DNA of 57,430 nucleotides, taken from NCBI GenBank assembly GCA_009731375.1, contig BJOX01000295.1, forward strand, positions 27,084 through 84,513. The letters run 5' to 3'. Origin of the DNA: Paulinella micropora. Its lineage: Eukaryota; Cercozoa; Imbricatea; Euglyphida. Positions 9,146 to 17,056 of the stretch are shown in pieces; within the stretch, counting starts at the first letter, position 1, and each line of letters opens with the position of its first letter. A program made the position numbers and the translations under genes. The notes beneath the pieces were generated by a model. It saw only the letters and a list, made by a program, of their open reading frames with translations. It was not told the origin of the DNA and did no database searches.

Positions 9146-9203
9146 AAAGATTTTAAAAATCTTTTAGCAAAATCGTTTTTTGTGAACTTTTTCAAAAAGT
9201 TTC
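9146..9203. repeat. double-hairpin element, copy B (PLV1)
   Basis: Hairpin AAAGATTTT/AAAATCTTT, spacer near TAGCAAAATCGTTTTTTGTG, hairpin AACTTTTT/AAAAAGTTT. Same composite as 6726-6784 on the other strand; a single first hairpin with the following CAGCAAAA recurs at 15333-15360. It lies between the capsid gene 3' end and the remnant gene. Confidence 0.6.
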
Positions 9204-9267
9204 TATATAAAATAAAAAAAATTTATTTAAATCATTGATATTTTATTCAGAAATCTGTTCATATCCA

Positions 9268-10815
9268 TTATGACATAGTAATAACATTTGCCTTCACTTG
9301 AACCTCTCGCTGAGTGATAGCAAGAGTGTAATGATTGAGCCCATTAACACCTGGAGTAGTAGCCATCATCTCCCAGCGTCTCTCTTGAGAAAGGTCAAGC
9401 CCACTAATTTCATTCTGGTCTTTACTCCAAAGCGGGCGAGTGTTGTCAAATGTATCCACCCAGAACCAGTTGTATTGATAGACATTGCTATTTACCAAAG
9501 CACTGCCTCCAATCTTATTTTTTAGATACATGTAATCTTCAAGGGTTGTATTGGCAGTGCTAATATTAAATTATTGAAGTCTAGACCCGTCAAGGGTAGT
9601 ATAGAAGGAAGTAATCTTCGAACCATTCCTATTATCGTTATCATACGCTGTATTCTTTGTTTCTTCATTATTGAATGCCGAATGGTAAATCTTAATTCTC
9701 CGTCCGTGTCCTCTATCGAACCTCATAATAATGTTCTGACTTGGAGATGCATGAATTGTGTTTTTATATGAGTATGGGTAGTCAATCGTAAAAGACATAC
9801 CTTCAGCACTGTTCACTTTTTGTTGAATAGACTGGATAACATCAGGGTTTGTTTCAACCGCTAGAAACAAATTTAAGTTTGCTACCTGCGAATTAGTGGT
9901 GCAAGGAAAAGAACCTTGATTTGCTGTGTTAATAGTGGTAGCAAGACCTGTATTAGCATCAACACCACCAACGTGATAAACAGTTCTGTTACTAGCCGCC
10001 CAAACAATTCTCATGGTCAGAATTTCAGGAAACATAATAGTCTTATCAAGTGCGAAAATAGTATTGTAAATCATAGACAATGGAATCTTTACATAAATAA
10101 GGGGATCTGTGTTAGCACCACCAATACCTCCCTCAAGATACTTTGCCTCAGTGTATGAAACATTCACAGCAGACAAAGCACCCGCTCCAGTTGTCAGCAA
10201 AGTATCATCATGTCTTCGTGCATTAAGTGATGGAGGAGCGATAGCCCCAGCAATAGCATTACCAAAACGGTTTAATGTTGCCTGAAGGTGAGCATCGTTA
10301 TCAATACTACCAGCTACAGTCGCTGCACTTGCCTGTTGTCCAGCATACACATTAGCAGTAAAGGCTGTTGTTGCTTGCCCATCAGCATTACACTTTTGAA
10401 GCATACACCCAGCACCATTACCTGCTCCATGGTTCTCAAGTGCCAAAAAGTCCTTCAATGAAGTCTCAGGCCTCCAAATCATTTTCGTAATAGGTCCGAC
10501 ATTATTCAAATCACACAAATAAACACCACTACGGGTTTGAAGTTGAATCTGTCTAATCATACTCAAACAATTCATAAAAATACGATTGTGTCTATCTGCA
10601 ACTCCTGAAGCACCTGGGGCGTAAGTGAAACTCAGCACCGACTTTGCCAAGTTACATGGGCGACTGATAAGGCCAAATGTGCTTTCCTGACCGCCCGCTG
10701 AAGTAACAACAACATTTCCTGCTCCTTCGCGAGGAGTAAGTTTGTTAAGGCGATACGAACCGCTGATATAATCAGTCTTACTGAAGTCTAATTATCCGCC
10801 GTGTTGAGTTGGCAT
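9268..10815 (-). pseudogene. PLV1 major capsid protein, two internal stops
   Basis: A 516-codon frame, matched along its length by the PLV2 protein of 485 residues. Blocks shared include IQLQTRSGVYLCD, LDKTIMFPEIL, FDRGHGR and YNWFWVDT. I call it the double jelly-roll major capsid protein from its size, its place beside the penton, protease and ATPase, and its strong conservation; no fold search was possible. Two nonsense codons break it: TAA eight residues in and TAA at 9571-9573, each where PLV2 has GAA. The frame is otherwise continuous. Confidence 0.8.
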
Positions 10816-10847
10816 TTTTTGTTTTTTCAGGCTGTTGTGAAAATTAA

Positions 10848-10871
10848 CTAATTCACCAGAATATATTTATA
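10848..10871 (-). promoter_or_regulatory. capsid-gene upstream motif, PLV1
   Basis: A 24-bp block, TATAAATATATT followed by CTGGTGAATTAG, lies 33-56 bp before the capsid ATG and is identical to the block before the PLV2 capsid gene (31566-31589), while the bases between it and the ATG differ. A late promoter is inferred. Confidence 0.5.
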
Positions 10872-10944
10872 GAAAAAAATAAATAATTCCAAAATTAAAT
10901 TAATTACCCTACCTCACCTTTAACAAATTAAAAAATGATGTAAA

Positions 10945-11721
10945 TCAATTAAAATAATTAGTCTCTCTGTAAATCAACAATGTCATAACAATACCTAACC
11001 CATTAAGATTTATAGCCTGATCGTTTTTGTCTGTAAAATAAAACCTATATACATTATTTGAACTGGTTGATAATTTCTTACCATACTCAGACCCACTTCC
11101 GTCGTATATAATGGCTCCAAATGGAATTTCGTTGGCAGTGTATATTTCTTGTAGCACATGATTATCTCCTTCATCAACTAAGTCCGATTGAAGGTATAAA
11201 GTCTTTTCGCCAGTTAAAATAATTACATTCGGCGATTTAATAAAATCATTAGCGAAGAAATATGTTGGATTTCTATCAAAACCCATAACCTCGTGAATAC
11301 GGGTATCACCATCAAATATAAACCGCGGTTGAATACCTCCGTTATTTGAAACACTGAATGTTAATTTACCATCCTCCGCTTCTGTGTTTGTATTGTTGCT
11401 TGAGACAACATAAGTATAGTCATTCGGACTTTCTGTCGTCAGTACCTCCGACAACTTATTTTTTAAATTGTTCATTGTGTAGTTTCCCTCAGGTATCGTA
11501 ATTAAAGCCTCATACCCGTCTTCGGATAATGTAAAAGTATTATATGGTGAAGCCACCGAATAATATGACTTCGGTACATAGATACGAAGAATTTTACAAT
11601 GTGTGGGATTGTCTAGTGATTTTAAGTTTAATTCGTGTGTAAAGTCGCTGTCTGTGCCTGTTATTCTATTTTTACTATTTATGTAATAGATACCCGAACT
11701 TCTTCCTCCCTTGTAATCCAT
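10945..11721 (-). CDS. PLV1 penton-like minor capsid protein
   Basis: A 258-residue intact protein beginning MDYKGGRSSGIYYINSKN and ending YRETNYFN. It is adjacent to and co-directional with the major capsid gene, the usual place of the single jelly-roll penton protein in Polintons. The sequence is beta-rich by eye (EALITIPEGNYTMNNL, KTLYLQSDL). PLV2 has a close homologue that is frameshifted. Identity as penton is inferred from context and size. This is one of the few unbroken genes of PLV1. Confidence 0.75.
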   Translation of the reverse strand: MDYKGGRSSGIYYINSKNRITGTDSDFTHELNLKSLDNPTHCKILRIYVPKSYYSVASPYNTFTLSEDGYEALITIPEGNYTMNNLKNKLSEVLTTESPNDYTYVVSSNNTNTEAEDGKLTFSVSNNGGIQPRFIFDGDTRIHEVMGFDRNPTYFFANDFIKSPNVIILTGEKTLYLQSDLVDEGDNHVLQEIYTANEIPFGAIIYDGSGSEYGKKLSTSSNNVYRFYFTDKNDQAINLNGLGIVMTLLIYRETNYFN

Positions 11722-11778
11722 TGTTATATTATATAAATAATATTTTATTTAAAATTCTATGTATATATATGTATAGTT

Positions 11779-12246
11779 ATGAGTTTAAGAAAGTGCTCAA
11801 AATGTCATAGTGAGATAAAGGAAGAATATTTTTCAAGAAACAGAAAGGGTGAGTTAAGAAAGTGTTGTAATAATTGTTCCAATTGTTCAGGCGGAGAATT
11901 AAAAATAATGGAGATATTAAAAGGTTTTAACATTAATTTTCAATACAACACTGCATACGAAGTTAAGGTTAAACATTTATTACAACGGGATTTCATATTA
12001 CAACATAATGAGAAACCAATATTTATTGAATATGATGGAATACAACATTTTGAACCTGTTAGATTTGGTAGAATTTCTAAAGAGAAAGCAGAAAAAGCAT
12101 TTGAAAAAACAAAAAAATATGACCAAGTAAAAAATACATATTGTCAAGAAAAAGGATATCATTTACTCCGTATAAAATATGACGAAGATGTAGTATCTAA
12201 ATTAATTAAATGGTTTGATGATATTGGTTTTGAATATCTTTTATAA
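11779..12246 (+). CDS. zinc-ribbon plus PD-(D/E)XK-like endonuclease (PLV1 only)
   Basis: A 155-residue intact protein. The N-terminus has paired cysteines (CSKCHSE, then CCNNCSNC), a likely zinc ribbon. The C-terminal domain reads RDFILQ..PIFIEYDGIQHF..HLLRIKYDED, the Asp..Glu-x-Asp-Gly..QHF pattern of Vsr/DUF559-type nuclease folds common in giant-virus genomes. It lies between penton and protease on the opposite strand and overlaps the protease stop by six bases. PLV2 has palindromes here instead, so the gene is an accessory, perhaps homing, insertion. Confidence 0.65.
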   Translation: MSLRKCSKCHSEIKEEYFSRNRKGELRKCCNNCSNCSGGELKIMEILKGFNINFQYNTAYEVKVKHLLQRDFILQHNEKPIFIEYDGIQHFEPVRFGRISKEKAEKAFEKTKKYDQVKNTYCQEKGYHLLRIKYDEDVVSKLIKWFDDIGFEYLL

Positions 12247-13195
12247 ATAGGTGTCAAAACCATACCCATTCTGTGCTTTTAATTTCTCCGCTTCTTCTTC
12301 TTTTAGGTCTGTATATCCACTTGCAAACTTAAACCTGTTTCCTTTCGCCCGCTCCATTAAAAATCTCATACTATGCCAACCGCATGTGTCTGAGGTGTTT
12401 GATTGCTGCTTTACTTGATTGACCTTCATTAACAAATAACTATCGGGATGGCTTTTGTCTATTAGTTGTTTCATTTGTTATTGAAAGTCTTCTGTTGGCT
12501 CGTAAAGTGCTAAGAGGTCATACACTTCCACTGACCTGTCTTTGTCTAGACTTATCCATACTGCGATCCAATGAGACCCTGCTTGCTTGTGATTGTCCAA
12601 ATTGGGCTTCAACTTGTAGATTTCATCACTGGCTATTGCTCCGAGATACCATCCATATTTTTTCATTATGTCGTCTATTTCATTAGTCATTAAACCGCGA
12701 CCCTCTCCTTGTAAGGGGACTTGCTCTGGCTGTGGCTCTGGTTGCTCTGGCTCTGGTTGTTGTGGCTGTGTCTCTAGTTGATCTGGCTCTGGTTGCTGTG
12801 GCTGTGTCTCTAGTTGCTCTGGCTCTGGTTGCTGTGAAGTGATGCTCGGGGGTAGCGGTGTCTCCGCGACGCTCGGGTGTATAGTAGGGGGTGAAATCCC
12901 CTCCTGGGGCATTCCCTCGTCAATATTCAAATCATTTGAAACTTGTTTATCTACATTTGGGTCTCTTGTCATTTTGTTCGTTAGAGTATTTACAAAATCA
13001 TGTTTGTTCATTGTGTGTTTCCAATCTTTGCGGGCTAAATATTTTTTAATTATTTTTATTGAAAATACCTTATCAATTAATTCTTCTAATGTCTTCGCTC
13101 CATTCCCTTTTTGTTCATTAATACACATATACTCTTCATATCTAGCATAATCCGCTACTTTTCTTTTTACGTTTTCCTTTTCATTTCCAACATGC

Positions 13196-13372
13196 CGGAG
13201 ACCGCAAGCGCACACAACATAAGCCAGCACGCGAAGGAAGCTCGGAGATGGATGAGGACGCGCCAATGGAGGTAGCAAATAATCAATTTCCACTTACTTC
13301 GCCTCCACATCCATGTCGCTAGCAGGAAGGTGGATCATGGTAGCAGCGCCAGCAGTAGAAGTAGTAGATAAA
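13196..13372. other. GC-richer foreign block inserted in the protease gene
   Basis: About 177 bp with much higher GC than the surrounding element interrupts the coiled-coil/protease frame and adjoins the hexanucleotide array. It has no match elsewhere in the window that I can see. Likely host or other-repeat DNA carried in with the array. Confidence 0.45.
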
Positions 13373-13756
13373 GATATAGATATAGATATAGATATAGATA
13401 TAGATATAGATATAGATATAGACTATAGATATAGATATAGATATAGATATAGATATAGATATAGATATAGATATAGATATAGATATAGATATAGATATAG
13501 ATATAGATATAGATATAGATATAGATATAGATATATAGATACAGATATAGATATAGTTATAGATATAGTTATAGATATAGTTATAGATATAGTTATAGAT
13601 ATAGTTATAGATATAGATATAGATATATCTTTATCTATATCTATATCTATATCTACATCTATATCTATAGTCTATATCTATATCTATATCTATATCTATA
13701 TCTATATCTATATCTATATCTATATCTATATCTATATCTATATCTATATCTATATC
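13373..13756. repeat. inverted hexanucleotide array (GATATA)n / (TATATC)n
   Basis: From 13373 to about 13625 the unit is GATATA (later with TTATA variants); from about 13630 to 13756 it is the complement TATATC. A rare variant, GACTATAG, occurs in the left arm near 13420 and as its complement in the right arm near 13670, so the arms are related by inversion. Read on the minus strand, the right arm continues the protease-gene frame as Ile-Asp repeats. Confidence 0.85.
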
Positions 13757-14828
13757 AATATTAAACCTTTTAATCATGTTAATTATCCACTTTGAAGTGT
13801 CTTTGTAATTTAATTTTTTATGTCCATCACTATCTAGTCTCTTTTTTAAAGCCTGTGCTAACTCTTTTATAGTAATGTCTGGGTGATAAGTTTTTGAAAA
13901 TGCAGAGATTAAAAATTGATTAATTTGTAAATTTTCAAAATGCTTACCCTTTTCTTCTGCTTTCTTTTCTTCCTTTTCAAGTTTTTCTTTATATTCTTCT
14001 GCTAACTTTTTCTGTTCCTCTAAAGATGACGCTGTGGCTATAGCCGTCTGAATATCTTGACAGGCTTTTTGTAAGTTTTTACGACTCATTTTTTTAATGA
14101 ACTTATCTGTATATCCTGCTAATTTCAGTGTTTCAATATCTTTCTGCTTTTGCTTTTTTTCTTCCTCATATTGCTCTTTCGTTTTCAATGGTGCTTCATC
14201 TCCTAAATTAGGTAATGGCGGTGCTTGTGGTGGTGCTCCTAATGGCGGTGCTTGTGGCTGTCCCTGCTGCGGTGGCATAATATATTGATATTGTGGTGGC
14301 GGTGGTAATGCTTGTATCCTATTATTTCAGTCTTCTTCATATTTAACATTTTTTATGAGTTTTCGCTCCCTTCTTAGTTCTCTGGCTTTTTGTTCTTGTC
14401 GTTCATTAATATCCGCTAGTTCTCTTTTATGTTCCCTGTCCATTATATCTTGTCTTTCCTTAGCATCTGCTATGTCTTTTCGTTCTAGCCTTTTCTTTTC
14501 TTCTATCACATCTTCCCTCTTCTTCTTTTCCTTTTCTTCCTCGTCATGTATTAACTCATATTTCTTCTGTAAATTGCTTTGTATCTGGTTTCGGTTCTCG
14601 TGTTCAAGACGATTGAAATCAGATTTGATTATTTTTTCCCTTGGTTTGCGGTCCTGCCTTTGTGGCCTCGGCTTACCAATATATTTCAAAAACAACTTAA
14701 CAATTTGAAGTGTGCTCATATCATTTGTTTTCTTACCAAAATTAAGATAACATTTTTTACCCTTCTGGATAATATAAGGCCTCCCGCTCTTATTCCTTTA
14801 CACTCGCGGGGGTCTTACCTTAGCCTGT

Positions 14829-14924
14829 GATATTTTAGAATTGCGCTTCATGCTTCGCATTCCCGCTTATAAAAAATTCGCCTGCGAATTTTGCTATAAC
14901 ACTTCGTTTATATTCTAAACCATC
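14829..14924. repeat. TGATATTT-type palindrome, PLV1 copy 1 (composite)
   Basis: Starts GATATTTTAGAAT and ends ATTCTAAACCATC, so the outer stem is TTTAGAAT/ATTCTAAA. The interior has a second hairpin (AAAATTCGC/GCGAATTTT). The ATG and first codons of the coiled-coil/protease gene lie within its left arm. An equivalent without the inner hairpin is at 34273-34343. Confidence 0.65.
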
Positions 14925-14958
14925 GTTTTTTTATTTGGGAAAAAATTAATTTGTTTTC

Positions 14959-15015
14959 GATGTGTATCAACAAACGGGAGTTGCGGTAGCAACGAGAGTG
15001 TAGTTGATAACTATC
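14959..15015. repeat. TGATATTT-type palindrome, PLV1 copy 2
   Basis: GATGTGTATCAAC at one end and GTTGATAACTATC at the other, with the inner stem GTTGC/GCAAC. The TGA stop of the basic-protein gene (15014-15016) is formed at its edge. Confidence 0.7.
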
Positions 15016-15325
15016 AGTGAAACTTTACAACACCTCCTCGTTGCTTACCATAACCAAGTTTTGCGGAGGTAGACCCAATACGAGACGCATATGGAACCCC
15101 GACATCGCCAAGGGCATTAGCGGTCTTTGAAATATTCTTGTTATCGCGAAGGAACTTATTAACAGCCATTGCGGTTTTTCCGACCTTAGCCCAGTTAATC
15201 TTTCCTCCCTTTTGACCACATCCCTTCTTCTTAGTTTTCTTTTTTCCACCCTTCTGTGGCATTGATGGATTGTATCCGATGTTATATCCTGATGGTTGTG
15301 AAATTATCACTGGTGATACGGGCAT
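15014..15325 (-). CDS. PLV1 small Gly/Lys-rich basic protein
   Basis: A 103-residue protein: MPVSPVIISQPSGYNIGY, then a strongly basic Gly/Lys stretch (QKGGKKKTKKK), a helical middle and a LGYGKQRGG tail. It lies between ATPase and protease in both elements. Its composition and position recall small DNA-binding or membrane-active core proteins of adenovirus-like viruses, but that is inference only. It is intact here; PLV2's copy has a one-base frameshift in the basic stretch. Confidence 0.6.
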   Translation of the reverse strand: MPVSPVIISQPSGYNIGYNPSMPQKGGKKKTKKKGCGQKGGKINWAKVGKTAMAVNKFLRDNKNISKTANALGDVGVPYASRIGSTSAKLGYGKQRGGVVKFH

Positions 15326-16198
15326 ATATTAGAAAGATTTTAAAAATCTTTTCAGCAAAAAATAAAAAAATAATTCTAAAAATATTATTTATGCGATAGG
15401 CAAAGGTTTTGCGTAATTCGTTATCAACACTTGATACATAAAGAAAATTAAATCGTTCCTTTGTTGCTTCGTGATACTTTTGAAGAAAGTAGTCAAAATC
15501 AAAAGATAAGTCTAAGTGCTTATACACGAGTTCCATTTTGTCCTGAGACTGGCCTGGAAAGATTAATAAATAGTCTAACTGCTTAATGGCTTCTGGTCGT
15601 AGGTCATTCAGATACTGGCTTGACATAATCACCTTTGATTTATAGTGTCTGTTCTTTTTTAACAAATTACTTACGGACTTGTCTCTTAATCCACTTCCTA
15701 AATCGTCCAAAACAAAAACAACCTCTGGCGAAATATACTTACTTGGTCTCTCTTTCTTCTCACCTCCTTCTTCTTTTTTCTTTTCCTTTCCGAAATAAAG
15801 AAATTGTGGTTTCTCTATTTCCTCTTCATCTTTGATTTCTCCTTCGTGTTGCTCGTCCTGTCTGTTCAGTTTGTCAAGTTCATAGTCTATCACATTAACA
15901 CCATCTGATTTAAGAAAGGTATAAATTGCCATCGGGTTTCCCCTGTTCTTGAAGTGCTTTACCATTGCTTTATAAATGTAGTCCTTGTGTATTGTTGAAG
16001 CAATAATGACAATACGGGTTTTTCTGTCTGTAGTTTGTTTCAGTATTTCAAAGAGTGCGGTAGTTTTCCCGCTCTTCTTATGGGCGAGTAGAAATATATT
16101 GGCATACGGCTCGTTGAATAATTTATACCCTTGGCTTTTTTGTTTCCATCCCCCTCTTGTTTTACAGGCTTCACCTTGAAATTGTTAATCTTAAGCAT
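15282..16198 (-). pseudogene. PLV1 packaging ATPase (FtsK/HerA-like)
   Basis: This ATPase would pump element DNA into the capsid. Walker A is AHKKSGKTT (near 16085), Walker B is VVFVLDDLGSG (near 15710), and an SSQYLNDLRPEA sensor-like block follows. It starts MLKINNFKVKPVKQ at 16198. One base is missing near 16126 relative to PLV2, splitting the frame before Walker A. The C-terminus matches PLV2 as far as KTFAYR near 15390; the remaining codons to 15282 are probably read-through after loss of the stop. It is adjacent to 16208-16553 with nine bases between. Confidence 0.85.
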
Positions 16199-16207
16199 TG
16201 TATATTA

Positions 16208-16553
16208 TTATCCTAAGAATTCCAAACACACAACAATTCTTCCCGCTAAATTTCCTGTATCAATATTTCCGCTGTCAGTTTCAAGGACTTTAAATGTATA
16301 TTGTCCGTCTGTCCATCCAACGACACCCAAATTATATGTTTGCTATATTACTATCTGCAAATGTGCCAATAATTCCAATTCTGTCCATATAAAGAATTCT
16401 GGTTTTGGTTTCCGTCTGGCCGTTATAGTAGTGAATAAATTTTACATTCATTTTAGTTGGTGTGAATGACATTTGAATATGTTTATTAAATGTTTTGCTT
16501 CCAACAAAATCATTGCTCAGAAAAATAATCTTTTGGTATTTGTGCTCCGTCAT
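16208..16553 (-). pseudogene. PLV1 small conserved protein next to ATPase, frame broken
   Basis: Homologous to the intact 118-residue PLV2 protein at 35751-36107. It starts MTEHKYQKIIFLSND, breaks near 16332 where bases are missing relative to PLV2, and ends AGRIVVCLEFLG. It looks beta-rich (FTPTKMNVKFIHYY). Conserved position between ATPase and fibre genes suggests a minor virion protein. No family recognised. Confidence 0.6.
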
Positions 16554-16649
16554 TCTGACTACGCTTGCTTCGCCACTTCGTGCTTTGTGGTTAAAATATA
16601 TAAATATAGATATAAGATGATAAAAATTTTATAAATATTTGTCGGGTCT

Positions 16650-16871
16650 GTGTTAGGTCGGACAGCCTGCGACTTTTACTCAAGGTATAGTGAAAAAAAG
16701 AATGAATCGTGTGTTTGGTGTATTCAGTCTGGTTTAAATTCAAAGTTTAAATGTGTGTATAAGCCTTTTAGTGATATGTGTATAGGATGGAATGATGCAC
16801 CGCCTTTAATGTGTGCGGGTGATAATAGATGGTATATGACACATACCTATGAATGCTCACTTCTTACTTGA
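16650..16871 (+). CDS. PLV1 small cysteine-rich protein
   Basis: About 70 residues with eight Cys in the order found in PLV2 36106-36360: TACDFYS, CVWC, FKCVYKP, DMCIGW, LMCAGD, YECS. It is divergent from the gene to its left and ends tail-to-tail with the next leftward gene. No ATG precedes the conserved part; the frame opens at a GTG. Disulfide-rich or metal-binding; no family recognised. Confidence 0.55.
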   Translation: MLGRTACDFYSRYSEKKNESCVWCIQSGLNSKFKCVYKPFSDMCIGWNDAPPLMCAGDNRWYMTHTYECSLLT

Positions 16872-17056
16872 AGAAGGTGATGGAAGGCAAATTCCTATGA
16901 GTAAGGTCAAAATTCCGACATAAGTGTTAACAACCTCACAAGGTAAGATCTTTTCAGATAGCATCACGATACAAAGGGTTATAATGGCAATAATGATACC
17001 CATTTGAAATAAGTATTTAATAAGTCGGCTGTCGGTCGGTCTGTTTTTTATACAAC
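16866..17056 (-). pseudogene. PLV1 membrane protein remnant
   Basis: Matches the C-terminal half of the PLV2 protein at 36492-36845, including the hydrophobic segment MGIIIAIITLCIV and the PSPSSSK tail. The N-terminal half and the following fibre tail are deleted, and the joint runs straight into the truncated fibre chaperone domain. Confidence 0.6.

Larger units (their letters stand above)
12241..14851 (-). pseudogene. PLV1 long coiled-coil protein with C-terminal adenain/Ulp1-like protease
   Basis: A long frame starts at MKRNSKIS (ATG at 14849-14851, inside a palindrome). Then come a basic region, a long Glu/Lys/Arg coiled coil, a Pro/Gln linker, a helical region, a P-E-Q repeat linker and finally a cysteine protease: GSHWIAVW (His), VEVYDLL (Asp), KVNQVKQQSNTSDTCGWHS (Gln and Cys). 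This is the maturation protease of Polintons, which trims capsid proteins. Lesions: TAA in the N-terminus (TAT in PLV2), in-frame TGA near 14334, a 560-bp insertion at 13196-13756, and TAA at 12475-12477 where PLV2 has CAA. Confidence 0.8.

Noticed and set aside
12475-12477. Ciliate-like code in which TAA and TAG mean Gln
   Set aside because: One TAA replaces CAA in the protease, but other genes (integrases, PLV1 polymerase) end properly at TAA and other internal stops replace Glu or Tyr codons; nonsense mutation is simpler.
13313-13795. ORF of Ile-Asp and Tyr-Arg repeats
   Set aside because: Translation of the hexanucleotide array; only the flanking protease-gene codons are meaningful.
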